Position numbers and translations under genes: made by a program | The notes under the pieces: model-generated | Seen by the model: only the letters and a program-made list of their open reading frames with translations | What the model was told of the DNA's origin: nothing | Database searches by the model: none | NCBI RefSeq assembly: GCF_937906425.1 | Contig: NZ_CALCYR010000312.1 | Span: 1-5,220 of the forward strand | Length of the DNA: 5,220 bases | Reading direction: 5' to 3' | DNA from: an uncultured Methanobrevibacter sp. | Lineage (GTDB): Archaea > Methanobacteriota > Methanobacteria > Methanobacteriales > Methanobacteriaceae | Part shown: positions 1 to 5,177 of the stretch, in pieces | Layout: each line of letters starts with the position of its first letter | How positions within the stretch are numbered: the stretch's first letter is position 1

Positions 1-102
1 AAAAATAATGGTAAAAATAGAAATGGAATAAAAATTAAAATGATGAAAATAATTTTTTTAAAATTAAAAACTTAAATCATGAGTTAAAACCTAATTTAAC
101 AC
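1..102 (-). terminator. Possible T-rich 3' end of the methyltransferase gene
   Basis: The 102 bases downstream of the methyltransferase stop codon hold no gene. Read on the minus strand they contain several short T tracts, for example opposite the A runs at 66-70, 13-17 and 1-5. No clear stem-loop is visible. Archaeal transcription often stops at such oligo-T tracts, so this is a plausible but weakly defined terminator. Confidence 0.3.
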
Positions 103-1314
103 TTATTTTTTATTCTTAATTTCATCCAATCTTTTTACCATTTCAAGAACACGTGTTCTTGTATTATTTTCCTCACTATAATCTTCACTGTAATTCTCTT
201 CAACTTCTACCAAATAAAATGCTTCCTCAGACAAAACTCCAGGAATGTTCATTTTAGCCAAGTTTCTCTCAACCCTTCTTTTAAGTGGCTCATCATCCAT
301 TTCCTGAGCTAAAAATATAGGGGTCTTGACCGCTGATGATATCTTGGTGTTGTGACGTGCACGATGACGTTCCTCTGTTCTATTGTTAAGAATCTCCTCT
401 GATGACAAGTTTAGATTAGGATCCCTGAATGGAATTCCAACATCAGACAATGCCATCTTTATCTCATCATTCTTTACAAGTGATTTGCTTAGGTTTTTTG
501 TACTTGGTGATGCCAATGTTCCTCCCTGGAAACGTCCGAATATTGGTCCGAGGGATACATAGAATCCTGCCTCTATAAAACCCATCCTTACTGGTGAGGA
601 GGAAGTGTATGTACAGACAATTCCATCATCCTTTATCACTCTCATAAATTCCTTGAAAAAGTCAACGCTTACAAGTTCAGGAGACATGTTTTGTGAAAAG
701 GGATCTAAAAATATTGCATCATAGGAATTGTCCTCAAGCTTTTGTATAACCTGTCTTGCATCATCTATATGAATGTTTAATTCCATGTTTTCCGGAATTT
801 CTGTCTTTTCAAGTTCAAGTGCTGCATAGCCGCAATCAATCAATGCCTTTTCAATTGCCCTTTTTGTAATGTCATGTGCCGCTATAGGTGATGGCACCAT
901 AAGACCTGCAGCAAGGGTTGGCTTTGATATTTCAAGCATGTCTATTTTAAGAGATGTGCCATTTGCATTTTTTAAAAAATCATCAATGGCTGCTGAACTG
1001 TTGTATCCAAGTCCGGCGCAAATGTCAAGAATGGCTATGTCCTCATCATAATTTAATTTCAATGGCTTTATGAACTTTTCAAATGATTCGCTTATTGCTC
1101 CTGTTGAGGTATGTAATGTTTCTACCTTATGATTTATTTCCTTTGACTTTATGCTGTATGAACCATCATCGGTTTTTACAAAATAATCATTATAATCTGA
1201 GAAGATAGATGTTCTATATGCATCATCATGATTTTTTCTTTCATTTTCAAAGGCTTGATTAATTAAATCATAGATAGTTTCATTTATTACGGTAGATTCT
1301 TCAACATAGCTCAT
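103..1314 (-). CDS. MnmC2-like SAM-dependent methyltransferase (COG4121/DUF752 family), probably tRNA-modifying
   Basis: This is a 403-residue cytosolic protein. Residues about 45-85 match the family's entry region (TDDGSYSIKS, then HTSTGAISESFEKF). A Rossmann SAM-binding core follows: motif I ILDICAGLGYNS at 95-106, an acidic residue at Glu128 (DMLEIS), IDDAR near 183-187, and the signature LDPFSQNMSPEL at 203-214. A strand and helix then read CTYTSSSPVRMGFIEAGF (234-251). This order is typical of the methyltransferase half of bacterial MnmC, which methylates 5-aminomethyluridine at the tRNA wobble position. The FAD oxidoreductase half is absent, as in stand-alone MnmC2 proteins. Residues 270-403 form an additional Arg- and Glu-rich C-terminal region with an acidic stretch (about 370-385). 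The start follows a weak GTGAT Shine-Dalgarno match (1318-1322). The gene stands alone after a 226-bp spacer. The fold and family are well supported. The exact RNA substrate is inferred and could differ in archaea. Confidence 0.88.
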   Translation of the reverse strand: MSYVEESTVINETIYDLINQAFENERKNHDDAYRTSIFSDYNDYFVKTDDGSYSIKSKEINHKVETLHTSTGAISESFEKFIKPLKLNYDEDIAILDICAGLGYNSSAAIDDFLKNANGTSLKIDMLEISKPTLAAGLMVPSPIAAHDITKRAIEKALIDCGYAALELEKTEIPENMELNIHIDDARQVIQKLEDNSYDAIFLDPFSQNMSPELVSVDFFKEFMRVIKDDGIVCTYTSSSPVRMGFIEAGFYVSLGPIFGRFQGGTLASPSTKNLSKSLVKNDEIKMALSDVGIPFRDPNLNLSSEEILNNRTEERHRARHNTKISSAVKTPIFLAQEMDDEPLKRRVERNLAKMNIPGVLSEEAFYLVEVEENYSEDYSEENNTRTRVLEMVKRLDEIKNKK

Positions 1315-1330
1315 TTAATCACACAATATT

Positions 1331-1483
1331 TTAAGTAAATTAATTCAAATTGAAATTGTATTTTTTTGTTAATATTTTTAGTTATTTAATTCAGATTGAA
1401 ATTGTATTTTTTTATTAATTTCTAAGTAAATTAATTCAAATTGAAATAGTATTTTTTTTAAGTAAATTAATCCAAATTGAATA
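1331..1483. repeat. Four degenerate direct repeats upstream of the methyltransferase gene
   Basis: Four imperfect copies of a unit of about 36 nt lie in the spacer upstream of the methyltransferase. The shared core reads ttaattcaaattgaaat on the plus strand and is followed by a run of seven or eight T in the first three copies. The cores begin at 1340, 1386, 1431 and 1467, so the spacings are 46, 45 and 36 nt. The flank taagtaaa precedes copies 1, 3 and 4. Each core holds a small inverted repeat, TTCAA and TTGAA around one central base, with single mismatches in copies 2 and 4. The array occupies the region where the promoter should be, so it could be a set of regulator sites. It could also be only a degenerate A/T-rich duplication. 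Confidence 0.7.
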
Positions 1484-1518
1484 TTCAAATATTAATAATT
1501 TTTTATTGATAAAATATT

Positions 1519-1559
1519 AAAAAATTCTATTTTTTAGGGATTATAAAGAAATAATCCTA
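1519..1559 (-). terminator. Terminator-like hairpin plus T tract at the end of the activase gene
   Basis: On the plus strand tagggattat (1535-1544) pairs with ataatccta (1551-1559) around a six-base loop, with one unpaired G. On the minus strand this stem overlaps the last codons and the stop codon of the activase, and a T6 tract follows opposite the A run at 1519-1524. The arrangement fits a 3' end for the activase transcript. The stem is A/T-rich and of moderate strength, so the oligo-T tract may be the effective signal. Confidence 0.42.
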
Positions 1560-2311
1560 ATATTTTTATTTACTTCCAAAAGCATTCTGTAAACTTCATT
1601 TATTTTCTCATCACTGACTTCTGAAAAATCATAAAGTTCCATATTCAATAGTTTGTATTTTGATTCTGCCAAATTATGGATCTTGAATATTTCAACATTG
1701 AATTCTTTGAAGTCCTTTAAAAGATCGATTATTTTATTTAAATTCTCTTCCTTTAAGGTATATTCATTATTTAAAGGAATTCTAAAGGTGATGTTTTCCT
1801 TTTTGATAGTGGAATTTTTAATGATTTTTAAATTATTCAAAAACAAATCCAAATCCAAATTTAAAACTTCTTTGGCCTCTTTTTTATCCAAAATCTTTAT
1901 GTCAATAAACAATTCATCAATGTATGGAATTGCCAATTTAAGAAGATCGGTTGAAACTGATAGAGAAGTTTCAAAACATATGTTTATTCCATTTTCCTTT
2001 AAGTTTTCCAAAAGTGGAAGGAGATTTTTTATTTGAATTAATGCCTCTCCTCCAGAGAAGGTTACTCCGCCGCCATTTGAATAATAAATCTCATCCTTTA
2101 ATATTTCCTTTTCCAAATCCTCTAAACTTATATCATATCCAAATGACTTTAAGATTCCATCTTCCCTAAATTCATCTATTGAATAATTGATGGTTTCTGG
2201 ATTGCAGCACCATGGACAAGTCAGATTACATCCTTTTAAAAAGACGGTTGTTCTAATCCCATTGCCGTCATGAAGAGAAAAATGTTGAATGTTTGTAATT
2301 CTAACTGTCAT
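1541..2311 (-). CDS. Radical SAM glycyl-radical-enzyme activating enzyme (PFL-activase family, short form)
   Basis: This 256-residue cytosolic protein is expected to bind one [4Fe-4S] cluster, cleave S-adenosylmethionine reductively and abstract hydrogen from the glycine of a partner enzyme. The cluster motif is C28-x3-C32-x2-C35 (FLKGCNLTCPWCCNPE), preceded by HDGNGIRTT (14-22), the family's DGPGIR element with Asn in place of Pro. A further cysteine, Cys36, directly follows the third ligand. GGGVTFSGGE (80-89) is the SAM-contacting GGE region. Later family elements are CFETS, DELFIDIKILD and FRIPLNNEYT. Only about 45 residues lie between the cluster motif and GGGVTFSGGE, so the ferredoxin-like insert with two extra clusters is missing. 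The length is close to that of pyruvate formate-lyase activase. The start is supported by AGGTG five bases upstream. The gene lies 629 bp downstream of the glycyl radical enzyme, its likely partner. The C-terminal half is noticeably more A/T-rich than the N-terminal half. Confidence 0.93.
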   Translation of the reverse strand: MTVRITNIQHFSLHDGNGIRTTVFLKGCNLTCPWCCNPETINYSIDEFREDGILKSFGYDISLEDLEKEILKDEIYYSNGGGVTFSGGEALIQIKNLLPLLENLKENGINICFETSLSVSTDLLKLAIPYIDELFIDIKILDKKEAKEVLNLDLDLFLNNLKIIKNSTIKKENITFRIPLNNEYTLKEENLNKIIDLLKDFKEFNVEIFKIHNLAESKYKLLNMELYDFSEVSDEKINEVYRMLLEVNKNIRIISL

Positions 2312-2316
2312 TTTAG

Positions 2317-2321
2317 CACCT
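2317..2321 (-). promoter_or_regulatory. Ribosome binding site of the activase gene
   Basis: The minus strand reads AGGTG with five bases (CTAAA) before the ATG at 2311. It matches the CACCT of the 16S 3' end and fixes this start codon. It is the clearest Shine-Dalgarno site in the window. Confidence 0.75.
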
Positions 2322-2355
2322 GAATTTTATATTATCAACATAATCATATTTACTG

Positions 2356-2372
2356 TTTATACTATTTAGTAT
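2356..2372 (-). promoter_or_regulatory. Candidate archaeal promoter of the activase with an overlapping palindrome
   Basis: The minus strand reads GTATAAA at 2362 to 2356, about 45-51 bases before the activase ATG. If it is a TATA box, transcription would start near 2335, giving a leader of about 20-25 nt that still contains the AGGTG site. The palindrome ATACTA-TT-TAGTAT (2359-2372, 6-bp arms) overlaps the upstream side of this box, where a bound regulator could block TBP or TFB. The positions are seen directly. The promoter and operator roles are inferred, and TATA-like strings are common in such A/T-rich DNA. Confidence 0.4.
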
Positions 2373-2595
2373 TTATCCGAAAATCCATTAAAATAAAGTT
2401 TTAAAACTAAAATTTATTTTTATCTTATTTTAAACTGAAATAATCAAATAAAATTTAGATATTTTGTTGAAATAAATATTTTTAAATCCAAATGAAATTA
2501 AATGATTAAAGCCAAATAATACTTTGTTTTTAAACTATTTAAAGCTTGTTTAGATGCGAAAAGATGAAAAAACAAGAAAATTAGAAAATTTTAAA
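2373..2595. other. A/T-rich noncoding stretch, no recognisable feature
   Basis: About 220 bases of the 629-bp spacer between the glycyl radical enzyme and its activase contain no start codon with a ribosome binding site leading to a credible protein. There is no tRNA-like structure and no clear repeat. The right end grades into the A-rich repeat block, with fragments that resemble decayed copies of it. Confidence 0.5.
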
Positions 2596-2780
2596 GTGAG
2601 AAAACATTATTGTGTGAAAACATAAATGTGCAAAAATTAAAAGTGTGAAAACAATAATGTGCAAAAACACAAAAAATGCAAAAAACAATAACTGAGAAAA
2701 CAATATTGTGCAAAAACACAAAAATGCAAAAATTAATAGCTGTGAAAAATTATTGTGCAAAAAAAACTCAAAAATTGGCA
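2596..2780. repeat. 48-nt tandem repeat, about 3.8 copies
   Basis: Three full 48-nt units lie at 2596-2643, 2644-2691 and 2692-2739, with a fourth, partial and more diverged unit at about 2740-2780. On the plus strand the units are A-rich and share the elements gtgcaaaaa, tgcaaaaa and tgagaaaacaat or tgtgaaaacaat. The gtgc element recurs at 2628, 2659, 2708 and 2755. Small compensating indels exist within units, yet the overall period stays at 48. On the minus strand one frame stays open across the block and would encode a 16-residue hydrophobic repeat such as LLIFAFLCFCTILFSQ. That frame is probably a by-product of the T-rich strand. The block lies in the spacer between the glycyl radical enzyme and its activase. 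Confidence 0.8.
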
Positions 2781-2809
2781 CCCTCTAATGGATTAACTTA
2801 GATTTACCT

Positions 2810-2848
2810 TCAAGCTTTTTAATCGCCTTCGGCGATTAAAAACCTTGA
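2810..2848. other. Strong stem-loop in the enzyme-activase spacer
   Basis: The arms tttttaatcgcc (2816-2827) and ggcgattaaaaa (2831-2842) are perfectly complementary around a three-base loop. After one C/C mismatch (2815 and 2843) the pairing continues for five more bases (2810-2814 with 2844-2848), giving about 17 paired positions. It sits about 100 nt past the stop codon of the glycyl radical enzyme. It is GC-rich at its core in otherwise A/T-rich DNA, so it is unlikely to be chance. It could be a 3'-end stabilising or terminator hairpin of the upstream gene, a dispersed palindromic element, or part of a small RNA. No long T run follows the stem on either strand, so it is not a classical intrinsic terminator. 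Confidence 0.75.
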
Positions 2849-2888
2849 CCAAAAATGGTTATCTATTAAATAAAGAACTTGGAATTGT

Positions 2889-2940
2889 AAAAAATTAAAA
2901 AAAGTAAATTAAATAAAAAAAAGAAATTAAATTAAAAAAC
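2889..2940 (-). terminator. Oligo-T terminator of the glycyl radical enzyme gene
   Basis: Directly after the stop codon, the minus strand has T tracts of 6, 8, 7 and 6 bases (opposite A runs at 2934-2939, 2915-2922, 2897-2903 and 2889-2894). Clusters of U tracts are the usual termination signal of archaeal RNA polymerase. No hairpin is needed or seen within this stretch. Termination here would separate the enzyme's transcript from that of the activase. Confidence 0.6.
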
Positions 2941-5094
2941 TTAAACAGCTATTTTTCCTTCGTTTTTTAGAGCTCTTTCTATTAGAAGGTCTTTATAGGA
3001 TTCCGGCAAGTCATTGAAATAAGCGCTGAATCCCCAAACCCTAACAATTAGATTTGGATGGGCCTCTGGATTTTCCTTTGCCTCAATCAAGGTCTTGCTG
3101 TCAACAACATTCATCTGCATTTGGAAAAAGCCTAATTTAATGCTTGCAATAATGAAGTCTGTAAACTTTTCAAAGTTTTCCTCAATGAAACTTGGTGAAA
3201 CCATCATGTCCACAACATTTCCATTGAACTTTGCTCCGGAATAATCCAGTTTTGATGCAAACCTTAAAAGTTCAGTGAAATCCTTGTTGGAATCAGATGA
3301 AATGTGTGTTGAGAAAGGTTCTCCTGCTCTTCTTCCGTCAAATGAAGCTGAAACTTCCTCTCCTGCACTTATGTATGATGGAGCGCTTAAACCAAACTTG
3401 ATTTTTCCTCCAAAGCCATTTACATAATCCTTAATGCAGTCTTCTAAATAATTAATAATCTCATTTGAAAGGGAGATTACCTCATCATCATCCACTCCAA
3501 AGTAAAGCTCCTGTCCCTTAAGGAGTTTTAGAATTTGATTGTCCTTTCCTTTGAAATTGGACTTTCTGATTCTGTTCAATTCATAAAAATCATATGTTTT
3601 CCCACGTGAGAATCTGGATTGTTCCACCTCAATAAAATCACTTATATTTCCTTCAAAAACAAGCTTTTTAAGGTTCAAAAGACTGTTGACAGTGTTTGCA
3701 AGTGAAACTGTGGTTATTCCATAATGATTGTATTTTGCACCTCCCTGTGAAATGTCCAAACCCTTTACATTGCAATCATCTATAAAGAGGGAAAGCAATG
3801 GATCCACATTCCATTTAATTGAATCCAAAACATTGATCAGATTGTCCGCTTCAGCCTTAAGGTATCCCTTATACATTTCAAACAAATCTTCAAAATTCTC
3901 AATTGACCTGATTGTCTCATTGGATTCATTGTCCAACAAATCATTTAATGGCTTTAGGAATGAAATGAAATTTATGTTGTTCTGTTCAAGACCCTTTCCA
4001 ACTGCTGCAGGTTCCCAACAGGCTGAAACAACATAATTTTCAGCATCCTCATAATCATAGCCAAATTCCACCATTTTTTCTATTACAATTTCATCGTTTG
4101 AAAACAAAGGACAGCCTATTCCGGTTGCAATTGACTTTAAGGAAAGCTCTATCAAGTCACGGGGAGTCTCCTCACTTACACGTAGAAGCACCTTAGGGTC
4201 AGGCAATTGAAGATTGCAGACCGCTTCAATGAACATATAAGTCAAGTCATTGTAGAAATAATAGTTTCCCAACTCATCGGCGAATTTGCCTCCAAGAACT
4301 ATAACCTGACCGGTGTCTCCCATCAGGGCAGCGCTCTTATACCAGTAATAGGAATGCAAGGTTTTTAAAAAGTCCTTAACCATTTCAAAAGCCTCTTCCC
4401 GAGTGATGACCCCATTATTGATATCATCAAAATAATAGTCTTCCAAAATCTTGTCCAAGCGACCTAAGCCATTTAATCCATGGCCGGTTTGCCATAATAA
4501 TTGATTGAAAAAGAGTATTCTTTGAAGAGCCTCTTCAAAGTGCCTTGCAGGCTTGTCAATCATGCCCTCAAAAAACTTTGCAAACTTGAACTTGTCCGGA
4601 CGGTTTGAAGCGTTGATTTTCTTTATGATTTTATAGATAAAGAGTTCAATTCCATCAAGCAAGGCCTGCTGGTTTTCAATAAACTCAGAGGACTTTAATC
4701 GGGACTCAAACTTATAGTTGTAATAGGCCTCATCATAATCATATAGGGAATATTTTAAAATGCGTGAATAGTCTATGGAAATATTGTCTATAACATGTCC
4801 GTCCTCACTCAAATTCTTAAATTCGTCCAAAAAGAATATGAATCCGGATTGGGAAATGTCAATTTCAACTTTCTGAAGAAGGTTTTTGATTTGAATCCCC
4901 TTTGAAAACTTGGAGCTGGAGAGATAGTATTTATGCATATTGCGAGCCAAATAACTGGAAGCCTTTTGACTGCTGCCAAACCTGCGGCTAAGTTTGCGTG
5001 CAGTGAATGCTAAATTGATTGACCTTTTTCCAAGTGAATTGTTTTCCGCCTTATGATAAGTGGATTTAGCAATGTTTTTTAAAATCGGATTCAT
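2941..5094 (-). CDS. Glycyl radical enzyme (PFL/dehydratase superfamily), substrate unknown
   Basis: This 717-residue enzyme should carry a stable glycyl radical that makes a thiyl radical on the active-site cysteine. The radical loop near the C-terminus reads IVRVWGFSAYF, with Gly688, and is preceded by VVDSKTLIEAKENPEAHPNL as in the family. The catalytic loop is VVSACWEPAAVGKG with Cys359 and Glu361. Other family blocks are GRLDKILEDYY (211-221), VIVLGGKFADELGN (264-277), LPDPKVLLRVSEETP (297-311), IGCPLFSNDEIV (326-337), GGAKYNHYGITTVSLANTVNSLL (451-473, in part) and FDGRRAGEPFSTHIS (585-599). It is not pyruvate formate-lyase, which has two adjacent cysteines. The Cys-x-Glu pattern fits eliminases and decarboxylases. 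The basic first 75 residues do not resemble the usual N-terminal region, and the protein is shorter than typical eliminases (about 790-850). The start is supported by AGGGGA six bases upstream. The activase lies 629 bp downstream on the same strand. The enzyme would be oxygen-sensitive. Confidence 0.93.
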   Translation of the reverse strand: MNPILKNIAKSTYHKAENNSLGKRSINLAFTARKLSRRFGSSQKASSYLARNMHKYYLSSSKFSKGIQIKNLLQKVEIDISQSGFIFFLDEFKNLSEDGHVIDNISIDYSRILKYSLYDYDEAYYNYKFESRLKSSEFIENQQALLDGIELFIYKIIKKINASNRPDKFKFAKFFEGMIDKPARHFEEALQRILFFNQLLWQTGHGLNGLGRLDKILEDYYFDDINNGVITREEAFEMVKDFLKTLHSYYWYKSAALMGDTGQVIVLGGKFADELGNYYFYNDLTYMFIEAVCNLQLPDPKVLLRVSEETPRDLIELSLKSIATGIGCPLFSNDEIVIEKMVEFGYDYEDAENYVVSACWEPAAVGKGLEQNNINFISFLKPLNDLLDNESNETIRSIENFEDLFEMYKGYLKAEADNLINVLDSIKWNVDPLLSLFIDDCNVKGLDISQGGAKYNHYGITTVSLANTVNSLLNLKKLVFEGNISDFIEVEQSRFSRGKTYDFYELNRIRKSNFKGKDNQILKLLKGQELYFGVDDDEVISLSNEIINYLEDCIKDYVNGFGGKIKFGLSAPSYISAGEEVSASFDGRRAGEPFSTHISSDSNKDFTELLRFASKLDYSGAKFNGNVVDMMVSPSFIEENFEKFTDFIIASIKLGFFQMQMNVVDSKTLIEAKENPEAHPNLIVRVWGFSAYFNDLPESYKDLLIERALKNEGKIAV

Positions 5095-5100
5095 GGTACA

Positions 5101-5106
5101 TCCCCT
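5101..5106 (-). promoter_or_regulatory. Ribosome binding site of the glycyl radical enzyme
   Basis: The minus strand reads AGGGGA with six bases before the ATG at 5094. The spacing is right, but the match to AGGAGGTGAT is imperfect. It still favours the first ATG over the next in-frame Met at residue 53. Confidence 0.5.
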
Positions 5107-5124
5107 AATAGTTTTATGAAAATT

Positions 5125-5136
5125 TTAAGATCTTAA
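5125..5136. promoter_or_regulatory. Perfect 12-bp palindrome upstream of the glycyl radical enzyme
   Basis: TTAAGATCTTAA is a perfect inverted repeat 31-42 bases before the start codon, about where the core promoter or transcription start is expected. It could be an operator. It is short, and most of its bases are A or T, so chance is possible. It differs from the palindrome upstream of the activase. Confidence 0.3.
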
Positions 5137-5177
5137 TAAATAAATTAAATAAAACCTTAATAAATAAATTAAATAAA
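5132..5177. repeat. 22-nt direct repeat upstream of the glycyl radical enzyme
   Basis: The 22-nt plus-strand segment 5132-5153, beginning cttaataaataaatt, recurs exactly at 5156-5177, giving a period of 24 nt. The first copy starts inside the TTAAGATCTTAA palindrome, and the second runs into the 9-bp repeat. It may reflect a local duplication of the promoter region. Confidence 0.7.

Noticed and set aside
869..1051. Plus-strand open frame inside the methyltransferase gene
   Set aside because: It lies antisense to a clearly conserved domain (the SAM-binding region), and its translation shows no family features.
1320..1334. TATA-like string AAAATATT just before the methyltransferase start
   Set aside because: It lies only about 10-20 bases from the start codon, too close for a TATA box even with a short leader. 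A box near 1371-1380 is possible, but nothing singles it out in such A/T-rich DNA.
1331..1483. CRISPR array
   Set aside because: Copies are degenerate, the spacing is irregular (46, 45 and 36 nt), the intervening bases are A/T-rich filler rather than unique spacers, and no cas genes are present.
1653..2169. Two overlapping plus-strand open frames inside the activase gene
   Set aside because: Both are antisense to the conserved radical SAM protein and overlap each other in different frames. Their Lys/Phe/Ser-rich translations reflect base composition.
2596..2780. CRISPR array or origin iterons
   Set aside because: The 48-nt units are contiguous low-complexity tandem copies without distinct spacers, and no replication initiator gene is nearby.
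2581..2781. 66-codon minus-strand frame with a GTG start encoding a Phe/Leu-rich hydrophobic peptide
   Set aside because: It coincides with the 48-nt tandem repeat on a T-rich strand where Phe, Leu and Ile codons arise by composition. The AGAGG before the GTG abuts the start codon and is too close to act as a normal Shine-Dalgarno. Kept only as a repeat and a finding.
3728..4036. Plus-strand open frame inside the glycyl radical enzyme gene
   Set aside because: It is antisense to the conserved catalytic region around Cys359 and shows no protein features of its own.
2941..5094. Pyruvate formate-lyase or anaerobic ribonucleotide reductase
   Set aside because: The paired catalytic cysteines of pyruvate formate-lyase are absent (Ala-Cys-Trp-Glu-Pro here). 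The ribonucleotide reductase ATP-cone and C-terminal zinc-binding cysteines are also absent.
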